From Neomelitea salexigens DSM 19753 (lineage in GTDB: Bacteria > Pseudomonadota > Gammaproteobacteria > Pseudomonadales > Spongiibacteraceae), in the NCBI RefSeq assembly GCF_000422345.1, contig NZ_KE383819.1, positions 13,517 through 77,516 of the forward strand: a stretch of 64,000 nucleotides of DNA. The letters run 5' to 3'. Within the stretch, counting starts at the first letter, position 1; every line of letters begins with the position of its first letter. Positions 26,240-36,205 of the stretch are shown piece after piece. Under the pieces are notes generated by a model. It ran no database searches. It saw only the letters and a program-made list of their open reading frames with translations, and was not told where the DNA came from. The position numbers were made by a program, and so were the translations under genes.

Positions 26240-27199
26240 TTACAATGCCCCACCGCAACTGCTGCCCTGCCCCGCTGTACAACCATAGCAATGCCCCGCT
26301 ACGCGAATTGGCTGCCCTTGCAGATTCCTGGAGAGCAACGTCGTTAAGTCTGCGCGCTGATCACCGGCACTCGGCAAACCGAGCCCCAGTTGCTGGTTAA
26401 AGTCGCAGTCGTACAGGTAGCCCTGCCAGTCAACACTGACCAAACTGCGGCACATCACCGACGACAAGTTGGCCTCGCTGTAGCTACCTTTTAGCAGTGC
26501 GAGGTAATCATCAAATTGCCCTTTAGAAATCAGGGTGGAGCCGAAGCGCTGAATGGGCATATTGGCCAGCGCAAACAGCGAGTTAAAAACAATGCCAAAG
26601 TGCGCCATGAGTTCACGTCGATAATCGGCCTCCAAGCGCTGTTGATTCGGCGGCAGTGTCGGCCCCTGGGGGTTATAGACCAAATTGAGAACCCGCCCAC
26701 TGCCGCTCTGCCCGTAACCCAACTGGTTGAGAACCTGAAGACCGGCAATACTCTTATCGAACACACCGTCGCCGCGTTGGGCGTCGACATTTTCCATGGA
26801 ATAACAGGGCAGCGACGCGACCACTTCTACATCGTTGGCCGCCAAAAATTCAGCCAGCCCTTCCTGCCCAGGCTCAAACAAAATTGTCAGGTTGCAGCGA
26901 TCAATCACCTTTACCCCGAGTGCCCGCGCCTTAACAACCAGCTCGCGGAACTGCGGGTGAAGCTCTGGCGCGCCACCGGTGAGGTCCAACACCTGAATAT
27001 CGCGCGCGCGGAGCACATCGAGCACCAGAGCGATATTGTCCTCGGTCATCATCTCGGTGCGCGTCGGCCCCGCATTCACATGGCAATGCAGGCAGCGCTG
27101 GTTGCACTTATATCCCAGGTTCACCTGCAAGGTGTCGATGGCATGGCGGTGTATGGCGGGGAATTCGGTCAGCTCTAACAGCGGCAGGGTCTCTTGCAT
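26240..27199 (-). CDS. arsS: Arsenosugar biosynthesis radical SAM protein ArsS
   Basis: The 319-residue radical SAM protein has the cluster motif CNQRCLHC (Cys32, 36, 39), the SAM-binding LTGGAPELH, and the C-terminal DUF3641-type region with conserved Cys (YDCDFNQQLGL, CYGCTAGQGSSCGG). ArsS joins a 5'-deoxyadenosyl group to methylated arsenic made by ArsM. Some homologues are selenoproteins near the C-terminal GSS(U/C)GG; here the codon is TGC. AGGA lies 6 bases before the ATG at 27199, and it leads the arsS-arsM-reductase operon. Confidence 0.93.
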   Translation of the reverse strand: MQETLPLLELTEFPAIHRHAIDTLQVNLGYKCNQRCLHCHVNAGPTRTEMMTEDNIALVLDVLRARDIQVLDLTGGAPELHPQFRELVVKARALGVKVIDRCNLTILFEPGQEGLAEFLAANDVEVVASLPCYSMENVDAQRGDGVFDKSIAGLQVLNQLGYGQSGSGRVLNLVYNPQGPTLPPNQQRLEADYRRELMAHFGIVFNSLFALANMPIQRFGSTLISKGQFDDYLALLKGSYSEANLSSVMCRSLVSVDWQGYLYDCDFNQQLGLGLPSAGDQRADLTTLLSRNLQGQPIRVAGHCYGCTAGQGSSCGGAL

Positions 27200-27447
27200 A
27201 ATTATCCTGTTTATCAACGGTAAGCCGGCTGAGCACATGCAGCCTCTGCTCATAGTTTCACAAGCGTGGCCTTTGTTACAAAATTCGTCAAAAAATGCGC
27301 CGCAGCATGTGCAAGCTTACGCGCCAATGCCAGTGACGGAGCAAGCGGCCAGCAAAAAGCAGCGGAATTGCCGAGGGCCGGCGCTGCGATCACAGGAATT
27401 CGTTCAATAATCCACCAATTGACGCGCGCAGAGCCTGAAAATTGATT

Positions 27448-27453
27448 TATAAT
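27448..27453 (+). promoter_or_regulatory. Probable -10 box for purEK
   Basis: A perfect TATAAT lies 33 bp before the purE ATG. The nearest good -35 (TTGACG) is too far at 23 bp, so a weaker -35 is probably used. Confidence 0.5.
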
Positions 27454-27485
27454 GCGCGGTTTTTACGCGACGAGAGCAAAAGCCA

Positions 27486-27977
27486 ATGTCAGCAAAAGTT
27501 GCCCTAATCATGGGCTCCAAAAGCGACTGGGACACCATGCGTCCAGCCACCGAGATCATGAGCGAGCTAGGGGTCGAGCACCACGTGGAAGTGGTTTCCG
27601 CGCACCGCACCCCCGACAAGCTGATGAGCTTCGCCGAAACCGCCGTCGACAACGGTTACTCGGTGATAATCGCCGGTGCTGGGGGCGCAGCCCATCTACC
27701 TGGTATGGTGGCATCGAAAACCCGCCTGCCGGTATTGGGTGTGCCTGTGCAGAGCCGCGCCCTGAATGGCATGGACAGCCTGTTATCCATCGTGCAAATG
27801 CCCAAAGGGATTGCCGTGGGCACACTGGCTATTGGCACCGCGGGTGCGTTTAATGCCGGCTTGCTCGCCTGCCAGATTCTGGCCACCCACGATGCTGAGC
27901 TGGCTGAGCGACTCGAACAGTTCCGCAGCAAGCAGACCGACACAGTTCTCGACAACCCAGACCCCCGGGAGGCCTAA
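27486..27977 (+). CDS. purE: N5-carboxyaminoimidazole ribonucleotide mutase PurE
   Basis: The 163-residue protein is class I PurE with [10 protein letters not shown] at the N-terminus, SAHRTPD (active-site His) and the [14 protein letters not shown] loop. It converts N5-CAIR to CAIR in purine synthesis. Its stop shares one base with the purK ATG, so the pair is translationally coupled. Confidence 0.97.
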   Translation: MSAKVALIMGSKSDWDTMRPATEIMSELGVEHHVEVVSAHRTPDKLMSFAETAVDNGYSVIIAGAGGAAHLPGMVASKTRLPVLGVPVQSRALNGMDSLLSIVQMPKGIAVGTLAIGTAGAFNAGLLACQILATHDAELAERLEQFRSKQTDTVLDNPDPREA

Positions 27978-29044
27978 TGCAAACCGTTTGGGTATTGGGC
28001 GCCGGTCAATTGGGCGCCATGTTACAACAGGCCGCGTACCCGCTGGCGCTGCGCGTTGAACCCCTCGACCCCGACGTGACCGCGCTACCAAACATCGGCG
28101 ACAACGATATTGTCACCGTTGAACGCGAACAGTGGCCGGAAACACCACTGACTCGCCACTTGAGCGAGCACCCGAATTTCGTCAACGCCGATGTTTTCTG
28201 GCGCATTGCCGACCGCTTCCACCAAAAATCTCTGCTGGACAGCCTCGAGGTTGCCACAGCCCCGTGGCGCACCGTCGAGCAGGACACCAGCGCCGACGAG
28301 CTGCACCAGGCACTGGGCAAGGATGTATTACTGAAGCGCCGCACGGGCGGCTACGATGGCAAGGGTCAGTACTGGCTGCACAGTGACAATGCCGACGACG
28401 TGCCCGCGGCGTGGCAAGGCACCGCCATCGCCGAGCAGAAAATTCCATTCATGGAAGAGCTGTCTCTGGTCGGTGCTCGCGACAGCAATGGCAAGCACGT
28501 GTTTTATCCACTGACACTCAACCTGCACAGCAACGGTATTTTAATGGCGTCTGTTGCCCCGCTGTCTCGCGTGGATCACTTGCAGGGCCAGGCACAGGCC
28601 ATGCTCGGCAAGATTATGGACGCCATGAACTACGTCGGTGTGATGGCAATGGAGTGCTTCCGGGTTGGCGACGAACTGATCGTCAATGAGCTGGCGCCCC
28701 GCGTGCACAACAGCGGCCACTGGACCCAGGCCGGTGCCTGCGTCAGCCAGTTTGAAATGCATTTGCGCGCCGTTGCCAGGCTGCCGATCAAGGCACCCGA
28801 GGTACGCGGTCATAGCGTGATGATCAACCTGATTGGCATTGAGCGCGACACCCGCTGGATGGCGATTCCTTCTACTCAGTGCTACTGGTATGGCAAAGAC
28901 GTTCGCCCGGGACGCAAACTCGGCCATATTAATATCAATCATCCACAGCTGTCGGCGGTGAGCACGGCATTAGAGGCGTTGAAACAGCAGCTGCCGGAAA
29001 ATTATGGCCCAGTTTTTGACTGGGTAGAAGGCCAGTTAAAATAA
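27977..29044 (+). CDS. purK: N5-carboxyaminoimidazole ribonucleotide synthase PurK
   Basis: The 355-residue ATP-grasp protein has VLGAGQLGAMLQQAAYPL, the lid KRRTGGYDGKGQYW and the metal site NELAPRVHNSGHWTQAGACVSQFE. It uses ATP and bicarbonate to carboxylate AIR. It overlaps purE by one base. The adjacent radical SAM and NrtS-like genes are unrelated in function and transcribed in the opposite direction. Confidence 0.97.
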   Translation: MQTVWVLGAGQLGAMLQQAAYPLALRVEPLDPDVTALPNIGDNDIVTVEREQWPETPLTRHLSEHPNFVNADVFWRIADRFHQKSLLDSLEVATAPWRTVEQDTSADELHQALGKDVLLKRRTGGYDGKGQYWLHSDNADDVPAAWQGTAIAEQKIPFMEELSLVGARDSNGKHVFYPLTLNLHSNGILMASVAPLSRVDHLQGQAQAMLGKIMDAMNYVGVMAMECFRVGDELIVNELAPRVHNSGHWTQAGACVSQFEMHLRAVARLPIKAPEVRGHSVMINLIGIERDTRWMAIPSTQCYWYGKDVRPGRKLGHININHPQLSAVSTALEALKQQLPENYGPVFDWVEGQLK

Positions 29045-29069
29045 AGCGCCTTATTTTGGCAGCACACGC

Positions 29070-29094
29070 CTGGCCCAGCCTATTGCTGGGCCAG
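29070..29094. terminator. Strong hairpin between purK and the convergent NrtS-like gene
   Basis: CTGGCCCAGC pairs perfectly with GCTGGGCCAG over a 5-base loop. Neither strand has a good U run next to it, so it is a pause or mRNA 3'-end structure. It includes the last codons of the minus-strand gene. Confidence 0.45.
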
Positions 29095-29295
29095 CAGCTG
29101 CGTTTTCGCGCCGCTGTAGCTGGCAACGCAGTAGGGCGTAAGGTAGTTGAGCAATAAGCGCGGCAGATCCGGTTCAACACCCGCCCACAGCACTTCACCC
29201 TGATTGATCACATTTAATATCGTGCCCACGACGGCAGCCACTTTCAGCGCGGTGAAAACGACCGGCCGCGACATTGCACTCTGCCAGAACCCCAT
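29080..29295 (-). CDS. nrtS: NrtS-like small membrane protein (putative nitrate/nitrite transporter)
   Basis: The 71-residue protein has two hydrophobic helices (VVFTALKVAAVVGTILNVIN and LPRLLLNYLTPYCVASYSGA) and matches the NrtS pattern: a first helix with GTxLNxINQGE and a second with NYLxPYCVxxYS. NrtS was described as a small nitrate/nitrite transporter in cyanobacteria and some marine bacteria. AAGGAG lies before the ATG at 29295, which shortens the longer open frame. The LysR gene upstream starts on the same strand, and an HPP-family gene lies beyond it. Confidence 0.75.
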   Translation of the reverse strand: MGFWQSAMSRPVVFTALKVAAVVGTILNVINQGEVLWAGVEPDLPRLLLNYLTPYCVASYSGAKTQLLAQQ

Positions 29296-29345
29296 TGCAC
29301 TCTCCTTCAACGATTCCCCGCAATGACGCCTCGCAAGGCGCGGTG

Positions 29346-30191
29346 TTACAACTGCCACTGCTGTTCTTCGGCAGCTTGTTGCCGCAAGCCCTCCAGCATT
29401 TGGCTCAAGGCCAGAGAGCGCTCACCGCGCCGAGTGAGCAAATACACCGGGTAGCTGAACTCGGGGGCATCATCCACGCGGCGCAGCTGGCCACTGTCAA
29501 AGTAGGGCGCTAATACACGGCTGCGAAAATAGCCGCTGCCACCGCTGGCCAACATCAGCTGCAGGGCCAACGGCCCGAGATTCACCCTACAGCGGTGTTG
29601 CTTTGCTCGCGGCAAACTCGCCTCAAACTGCTCGCGAAAGCCCGGCCCCCAATCAACCAGATAAAATGGCCCTGACCGCGATGGCGTTTCAGCCAGGAGG
29701 AGCTTTTCTTCCAGCAGCAACTCCACAACGTAGCCGCTGTGATAACGCGGCAAGTGCACAAGCACGGCATCGAGCTCACCGCTATCTAACTTGGCCAGCA
29801 AGGACTCGGCACTTTCGACACAGACCTCAAACTGCACCCCGGTCAAGTGTTGCTGGGCCCACTGCAACCACCCACTCAGCAAGGGATTCCACAGGCTGGT
29901 TTCGCCCCCCACCGCCAATCTCGCTTGCTCGGCAAGGGGTTCTTTTACCGCGTCAAATGCCAGCTGCCACTCACTGAGCAAGCGCTGTGCATGGGGCGCA
30001 AAACGCTCACCTTCCGGGGTTAAACGCGCGCCTTTGCGGTTTCTCACAAACAGGGCACAGCCGAGCTGCTGCTCCAGGCGCTGCAAACGCACAGTTACCG
30101 CCGTTTGACTAATGTGCAGGCGCTCAGCGGCCGCCAGCAAACTCCCGGCGCTCACGATCTCCATAAAGGTCTTTAGCAGAGTTCTATCCAC
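29346..30191 (-). CDS. LysR-family transcriptional regulator
   Basis: The 281-residue protein has a LysR winged helix-turn-helix (about 2-60, LKTFMEIVSAGSLLAAAERLHISQTAVTVRLQRLEQQLG) and a substrate-binding domain of the periplasmic-binding-protein fold. The GTG at 30191 puts the start at the usual position; a longer frame to 30344 would add a leader with no family similarity. It is 50 bp upstream of the NrtS-like gene and divergent from the HPP-family gene, so it may control one or both. The effector is unknown. Confidence 0.85.
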   Translation of the reverse strand: MDRTLLKTFMEIVSAGSLLAAAERLHISQTAVTVRLQRLEQQLGCALFVRNRKGARLTPEGERFAPHAQRLLSEWQLAFDAVKEPLAEQARLAVGGETSLWNPLLSGWLQWAQQHLTGVQFEVCVESAESLLAKLDSGELDAVLVHLPRYHSGYVVELLLEEKLLLAETPSRSGPFYLVDWGPGFREQFEASLPRAKQHRCRVNLGPLALQLMLASGGSGYFRSRVLAPYFDSGQLRRVDDAPEFSYPVYLLTRRGERSLALSQMLEGLRQQAAEEQQWQL

Positions 30192-30337
30192 AACCGGCGC
30201 CGCCTGTTTAAATTCACTTTTATGAAATTTTAATATGATTAATATTCCATAAACATAATAATTGTTGCTCGATAGAATGCACGCCCTAAATTGGTGCCCT
30301 GCCACAACGGCACGGCCAGTCAAAGGGCCCATCGCAC

Positions 30338-31120
30338 GTGCCAAGCCACCAAGTTCATCAGCCTCTCGCCCGCTTACTCGGCGTGGAAGCCAACACCACC
30401 TCCCATGCTGAGAAATGGCTATCGATTATCGGCAGCACACTCGGCATGGCCTTCGCCTGCTGGCTGAGCAGTCAGCTGCCTGGCGGAAATTCGCTGGCGT
30501 GGATGCTCGCCTCGACAGGCGCCAGTGCGGCCCTGATTTTTGCCATCCCCCACGGCGCGCTGTCTCAACCCTGGCCAGTATTGGGTGGGCATGTTATTTC
30601 GGCCTTTATCGGCGTGAGCTGCCAGCGCTATCTACCCACTCACGAATTCGCCGCGATCGCGGCAACGGGGCTATCTATTGCGGCAATGTACTATCTGCGC
30701 TGCCTTCACCCTCCCGGCGTGGCCACGGCGCTATTTGCCGTAATGGGCGGAGCAGAGATTCACCAGCTGTCGTATTCACTACTGCTTAATCCGGTGCTGC
30801 TGAATGCCTGCACCTTGGTGTTGGCAGGCCTGCTGTTTAATAACCTGTTTCCCTCGCGCCGCTACCCCAGCACCCTCGGACGCAGCGCCGCAGCAGCGTC
30901 GAGTTTGCAAGAAGAAGACGTCGCCAAGGCGCTGCGCGAGCTGGACTCCTTTGTGGATATCAGCCCAGAGGATTTAAGCCGCCTGTACACTTGCGCCAAT
31001 ACCTTTGCGGAGCAGCGCCGCCGCGACTGGCAACATCGCGAATCGCGTATATTGCGCCTGCGCCCGCGCATGAAAGCTCAGCCACACCCGCGATCTCGCA
31101 AGCAAAAGCGCGCTAACTGA
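30338..31120 (+). CDS. HPP-family integral membrane protein
   Basis: The 260-residue protein has about four or five hydrophobic helices between residues 27 and 165 and the family motif LHPPGVATALFAVMGG. The first loop carries PHGALSQPWPVLGGHVISAFIG, another conserved HPP feature. HPP-family members in cyanobacteria and chloroplasts have been linked to nitrite transport. A basic soluble tail of ~90 residues follows. It starts at GTG 147 bp from the divergent LysR gene, and its last 8 bases overlap the end of the next LysR gene. Confidence 0.82.
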   Translation: MPSHQVHQPLARLLGVEANTTSHAEKWLSIIGSTLGMAFACWLSSQLPGGNSLAWMLASTGASAALIFAIPHGALSQPWPVLGGHVISAFIGVSCQRYLPTHEFAAIAATGLSIAAMYYLRCLHPPGVATALFAVMGGAEIHQLSYSLLLNPVLLNACTLVLAGLLFNNLFPSRRYPSTLGRSAAAASSLQEEDVAKALRELDSFVDISPEDLSRLYTCANTFAEQRRRDWQHRESRILRLRPRMKAQPHPRSRKQKRAN

Positions 31121-32003
31121 GGTAGTCGACCTGGCGAAACTGCTCTGCCAAAAAGTCGACAAAGGCGCTGACCTTGGCAGATAAATGACGGTTGTGAGGA
31201 TACACCGCCCACACGGCGGTATCGGCGGGTTGATAGTTCTGCATCACCGCTTGCAGGCGCCCTGCCTGCAGGTCCTCGTAAACATAAAATTCGGGCAGCT
31301 GCACCAAACCCAGCCCGCGGCGCGCCGCCGCCAATAGCGCATGGCCATTGTTGCTGCGCCAGCGCCCCTCGACCTTGAGCTCGACATGCTGGCCACGGGA
31401 ATCGCGAAACCGCCACGTGGGCAATGAACCCACCAAACAACTGTGTTCCCGCAGATCCTCCACGCTATTGGGCACACCGTAGTGGTCGAAGTAGTCGCGG
31501 CTTCCACAAATTAATAAGCGCCTTTCGGCGATTCGCCGGGCGATCAGCGACGAATCCTTAAGCACCCCTGCGCGAATTGCCAGATCGTAACCTTCTTCCA
31601 GCAAATCAATATTGCGGTTATTAAAATCCAGCTGCAGATTCACGGCGGGGTAACGCTTTAAAAATTCTGCCGCCGCTGGCGCCACATAGCGCTCGCCAAA
31701 GGCCCCTGCCACCGTCACCCGAAGATTGCCCTGTGGGCTGGCCTGCTGCTGCATTACGGCCTGCTCGGTTTCTTGCATTTGCCCGAGAATACTTTTGCAG
31801 CGCTGAAAGTATGCCTCGCCGATTTCACTCAACACCAAACGCCGGGTGCTGCGAGTAAGCAGTTGTACGCCGAGGTGATTTTCCAGACGGCTAAGCTGAC
31901 GGCTGGCATGGGATTTTGACATCCCCAAATGCTGCGCGGCCGCCGAAAAACTGCCCTGCTCCACCACAGCAACAAACACCTCCACCGCTTCCCAATGTTT
32001 CAC
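31113..32003 (-). CDS. LysR-family regulator, probable controller of formaldehyde genes
   Basis: The 296-residue protein has a LysR helix-turn-helix (VEVFVAVVEQGSFSAAAQHLGMSKSHASRQLSRLENHLG) and effector domain; the close match to the CrgA-like group is seen in TRRLVLSEIGEAYFQRCK. A GTG at 32003 fits AAGGGG 5 bases upstream better than the GTG at 32009. It is divergent from frmA with a 9-bp inverted repeat in the 111-bp gap, the normal layout for a LysR regulator and its target. The stop overlaps that of the HPP gene. Confidence 0.9.
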   Translation of the reverse strand: MKHWEAVEVFVAVVEQGSFSAAAQHLGMSKSHASRQLSRLENHLGVQLLTRSTRRLVLSEIGEAYFQRCKSILGQMQETEQAVMQQQASPQGNLRVTVAGAFGERYVAPAAAEFLKRYPAVNLQLDFNNRNIDLLEEGYDLAIRAGVLKDSSLIARRIAERRLLICGSRDYFDHYGVPNSVEDLREHSCLVGSLPTWRFRDSRGQHVELKVEGRWRSNNGHALLAAARRGLGLVQLPEFYVYEDLQAGRLQAVMQNYQPADTAVWAVYPHNRHLSAKVSAFVDFLAEQFRQVDYLS

Positions 32004-32011
32004 GGCCACCC

Positions 32012-32039
32012 CTTATTGTTGTCACATGAAAACAATAAG
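32012..32039. promoter_or_regulatory. Candidate LysR operator, 9-bp inverted repeat
   Basis: CTTATTGTT (32012-32020) and AACAATAAG (32031-32039) form a perfect inverted repeat with a 10-bp spacer. It sits 8 bp upstream of the LysR start and about 75 bp upstream of frmA, as expected of an autoregulatory LysR site. Confidence 0.6.
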
Positions 32040-32081
32040 TTTACCAAATAGTGGATTATCGTTTTTCAGTTATCAATTTAG

Positions 32082-33221
<1,140 letters not shown>

Positions 33222-33234
33222 CCGGGAGAAGACG

Positions 33235-34089
33235 ATGGAACAAATTGCAGAGCACCGCTGTTTTGGCGGCCGACAACTTCGCTATCGCCACCAAAGCCAG
33301 ACACTGAACTGTTCAATGCAGGTATCGGTTTTTCTGCCCCCCCAGGCGAAAAGCGCCAAGGTGCCGGTACTGTACTGGCTCTCTGGGCTCACCTGCAGCG
33401 ACGAAAACTTCGTGCAAAAAGCGGGCGCGCAGCAATTTGCCGCACGCTATGGGGTAGCGATCGTCGCGCCGGATACCAGCCCGCGTGGGGAGGGCGTTGC
33501 TGACGACCCCGACGGCGCCTACGACTTGGGCCTGGGGGCTGGCTTTTATGTCAATGCCAGCCAGCAACCCTGGGCTGAACACTACCAAATGGAGAGCTAT
33601 ATCAGCACCGAGCTGCCAGAACTAGTAAGTGCACACTTACCTGTTGATGCCAGCCGATGTGGTCTATTCGGCCACTCCATGGGCGGGCACGGCGCGTTGA
33701 CGCTCGGCTTAAAATACCCCGAGCGCTTCCACAGCTTGTCGGCGTTCGCGCCCATTAGTTCGCCAATGAACTGCCCTTGGGGAGAAAAGGCACTCGGCCA
33801 GTACTTGGGGGAAGATCGTAAACAGTGGCAGCAAGCGGACAGCTGCTTTTTGATTCGTGAGCACGGCGCCACCGCCCCGCGCATTCTGGTTGATCAGGGC
33901 AGCGACGATGACTTTTTAGAGAGTCAGCTCAAACCCGCTTTGCTGCAGGCCGCAGCCACAGCCGGCGGCGCTGACCTGACTCTGCGGATGCAAGAGGGCT
34001 ACGACCACAGTTACTTTTTTATCGCGAGCTTTATTGAAGACCATATTCGCTTTCACAGCGAGCAGCTCGGGCCTGCCCACACTCGTTGA
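33235..34089 (+). CDS. fghA: S-formylglutathione hydrolase
   Basis: The 284-residue alpha/beta hydrolase has the esterase D layout: YWLSGLTCSDENFVQKAGAQ, nucleophile Ser148 in GHSMGGHG, the acid in GSDDDFL and His in GYDHSYFFI. It cleaves S-formylglutathione to formate and glutathione, completing formaldehyde detoxification with frmA. GGGAG before the ATG at 33235 sets the start; the longer frame overlaps frmA. A terminator follows. Confidence 0.96.
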   Translation: MEQIAEHRCFGGRQLRYRHQSQTLNCSMQVSVFLPPQAKSAKVPVLYWLSGLTCSDENFVQKAGAQQFAARYGVAIVAPDTSPRGEGVADDPDGAYDLGLGAGFYVNASQQPWAEHYQMESYISTELPELVSAHLPVDASRCGLFGHSMGGHGALTLGLKYPERFHSLSAFAPISSPMNCPWGEKALGQYLGEDRKQWQQADSCFLIREHGATAPRILVDQGSDDDFLESQLKPALLQAAATAGGADLTLRMQEGYDHSYFFIASFIEDHIRFHSEQLGPAHTR

Positions 34090-34170
34090 GTGACGCCTGT
34101 TGCAGCGAAAAATTCGCCGTTCGAGGAATGAGAGGGAACGTTTGCTTATTCTATATGAGCGGCGCAGCAG

Positions 34171-34193
34171 CGGCGGACTCAGTCCGCCGTTTT
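34171..34193 (+). terminator. Rho-independent terminator after frmA-fghA
   Basis: CGGCGGAC pairs with GTCCGCCG over a TCA loop, and TTTT follows on the plus strand. Its loop and right arm lie in the last codons of the convergent trmB gene. Confidence 0.75.
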
Positions 34194-34874
34194 CTCAAAC
34201 AGTAAGTCCCACACACCGTGACCCAGGCGTTCACCGCGACGCTCAAATTTTGTCACCGGACGGTAATCCGGGCGCGGTGCAAATTGGCCTTCGCCCTCGC
34301 AGTTGGTAAAACCGGGCGCGGCTGACATGACCTCCATCATGTGCTCAGCGTAGTTTTCCCAGTCAGTCGCTAAGTGAATCACGCCACCGGGCTGCAGTTT
34401 TTTACGCAACAACTGAACAAACTCTGGCTGAATTAGACGGCGCTTATGGTGGCGCTTTTTATGCCAGGGGTCAGGAAAATACACCTGCACGCGGCTTAAG
34501 CTCTCGTCGGCGATACAGCGCTCCAACACTTCAACGGCATCGTCACAGTAGGCGCGCAAATTCTCGATACCGGACTCATCGATTAAATGCATCAGGCGTC
34601 CGACACCCGGGCTGTGCACTTCTACACCGATAAAGTTTTTCTCTGGCGCGGCAGCGGCCATGGTGGCCAGGGAGTCGCCCATACCGAAACCGATTTCCAA
34701 CACCGTTGGTGCGCGGCGGCCGAACACCTCATCTAAATCTATCGCGCCCTTTTCAAGCTCCAGCCCCTTGCTTGGCCAGTGCAAATCGTAGGAGCGCTTT
34801 TGGCCTTCAGTCATCCGCCCGGTACGCAGTACAAAGCTGCGAATTCGGCGCATTTTGGTGTTCTCTTCACTCAT
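34179..34874 (-). CDS. trmB: tRNA (guanine-N7)-methyltransferase TrmB
   Basis: The 231-residue protein has the TrmB SAM site [14 protein letters not shown], and the catalytic and tRNA-binding block [24 protein letters not shown]. It makes m7G46 in tRNA. AGAGG before the ATG at 34874 fixes the start. The DUF423 gene stop overlaps this ATG by 4 bases, so the two are cotranscribed. Confidence 0.96.
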   Translation of the reverse strand: MSEENTKMRRIRSFVLRTGRMTEGQKRSYDLHWPSKGLELEKGAIDLDEVFGRRAPTVLEIGFGMGDSLATMAAAAPEKNFIGVEVHSPGVGRLMHLIDESGIENLRAYCDDAVEVLERCIADESLSRVQVYFPDPWHKKRHHKRRLIQPEFVQLLRKKLQPGGVIHLATDWENYAEHMMEVMSAAPGFTNCEGEGQFAPRPDYRPVTKFERRGERLGHGVWDLLFEKTAD

Positions 34875-35248
34875 TGCACACCTCTTAGGGCAGCCACCAT
34901 CAGGCAAATCCACGCCGCAAGAAAACACAAGCCGCCCACCGGGGTGATCGCCCCCAGCACTTTAATACCGCTAATCGACAAGGCGTAAAGGCTGCCACTA
35001 AACAGCACAATACCTATGCCAAAGAGCCAGGTGGCCGCACGCAGCGCACCGTGTTGTACGCCCAGCTGCATCAATAACGCGACGGCCAATAACGCAAAGG
35101 TATGATAGAAGTGATACTGCACGGCCGTTTCATACACGGCCAACATGTCAGCCGATAAACGACCCTTTAAGCCATGGGCACCAAAGGCGCCCAAGGCCAC
35201 AGCGAAAAAGCCGGAAAGCCCGGCCAGAAAAAAAGTGATCGACGCCAT
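34871..35248 (-). CDS. DUF423 family membrane protein
   Basis: The 125-residue protein has four hydrophobic helices and the DUF423 (YgdD) pattern: GAFGAHGLK near the first helix, [12 protein letters not shown] in the second, and [16 protein letters not shown] at the end. Its function is unknown; homologues are common in Gram-negative bacteria. A G-rich site (GGGGGCAGT) precedes the ATG at 35248. It precedes trmB with a 4-base overlap. Confidence 0.88.
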   Translation of the reverse strand: MASITFFLAGLSGFFAVALGAFGAHGLKGRLSADMLAVYETAVQYHFYHTFALLAVALLMQLGVQHGALRAATWLFGIGIVLFSGSLYALSISGIKVLGAITPVGGLCFLAAWICLMVAALRGVQ

Positions 35249-35320
35249 ACTGCCCCCACGAAAACAGCGCGTATTGTAAGGGCTGGAAGCCGATAGGCAA
35301 AGCTGCCCGCAATTAGGCAA

Positions 35321-36055
35321 TTAGAAAGGCACGCGGTATTCAACCCCGAGCGCCAGGTTATTCACATCTTGCCGGCGATATTGATTGAGACGGTATTCCG
35401 CCACCGCATACCACTGCTGCCACACCCGCCAGCCGAGTTGTAGCTCGGCGACCATCGGGTTGGCCGGGAAGCCCTCAGGTAGGTCTTCATTAAAGGTGTG
35501 ATCAATAAACCCTGCGAGGTATAGGCGCTCACTCAAGGCGGGAGAACTCCAGCGCCAGCTGTGCTCCAACTGCCAAACCGATTCGCCGCGGTCGTCAATT
35601 TGCAGGGCGTGCAGGGTCAGCGAATACGTCAGATTGAGTTGCGCAAACCGTTGGCGAAACCACGAACTATCATTCAAGCGCCATCGCAGGCCAAAGCGCA
35701 ATCGGTCATTGTCCTCGCCGGTGCGCATATTATGCTGCACACTTAGATCCAGCGACGGTACTGCCGCGAGCTGCCGACGCAGATTTTGCTCGGTGTAATA
35801 GCTATTGGTTTCAGACAGCTCAGCTGTAGCCGGCTGGTTATAGAAATTGACAAAGCCAAAGTATGACCAGCGCTGTGAAAGCTGGGCGCCAATATTCAGT
35901 GTAAAAACCGAATCGCTTTCTACGTCATCAAGGTAGGGGTAAACGTTAAAATCCAGAAAGCCTTTTCCGTAGACATGCCACGGGCACAGTAACAGCGCGC
36001 CGCACAATACCATGCAGCGCTTGCCGCCGCGTGCTGCAAGCCAAGGGAGTGTCAT
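35321..36055 (-). CDS. Putative outer-membrane beta-barrel protein, unknown function
   Basis: The 244-residue protein has an N-terminal signal (LCGALLLCPWHVYG) and alternating polar and aromatic strands ending in VEYRVPF, a C-terminal Phe typical of barrels. Strand-like segments include FTLNIGAQLSQRWSYFGFVNFYN, RLRFGLRWRLN and WYAVAEYRLNQY. It may be a small barrel of 8-12 strands. No Pfam family is recognised by eye. The ATG at 36055 is preferred over a GTG 18 bases upstream because G-rich bases lie before it. Confidence 0.65.
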   Translation of the reverse strand: MTLPWLAARGGKRCMVLCGALLLCPWHVYGKGFLDFNVYPYLDDVESDSVFTLNIGAQLSQRWSYFGFVNFYNQPATAELSETNSYYTEQNLRRQLAAVPSLDLSVQHNMRTGEDNDRLRFGLRWRLNDSSWFRQRFAQLNLTYSLTLHALQIDDRGESVWQLEHSWRWSSPALSERLYLAGFIDHTFNEDLPEGFPANPMVAELQLGWRVWQQWYAVAEYRLNQYRRQDVNNLALGVEYRVPF

Positions 36056-36148
36056 TATTATTTGCCCCGCCACACCAATACCCGGCCATTTGTAGCGCGC
36101 CCCTCAGCGGGGAAACATGCGTATTTATGCGTGGCAGCCCGCAAAAAA

Positions 36149-36175
36149 AAAACGCCCCGACTAGCGAGGCGTTTT
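36149..36175 (-). terminator. Rho-independent terminator of rpoH
   Basis: AAAACGCC pairs with GGCGTTTT over an 11-base loop, and the minus strand then reads ten T. It lies 31 bp after the rpoH stop; the plus side also has a short T run. Confidence 0.8.
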
Positions 36176-36205
36176 CAGGTGTTACTTGGGAGAGCCGGGG
36201 CGGGC

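Noticed and set aside
26240-26290. Possible selenocysteine in ArsS
   Set aside because: Some ArsS proteins use UGA near the C-terminal GSS(U/C)GG, but here the codon is TGC and the stop is TAA, so no selenocysteine is needed.
26516-27178. Plus-strand frame (220 codons) opposite arsS
   Set aside because: The minus strand carries ArsS with its CX3CX2C cluster; the antisense frame has no support.
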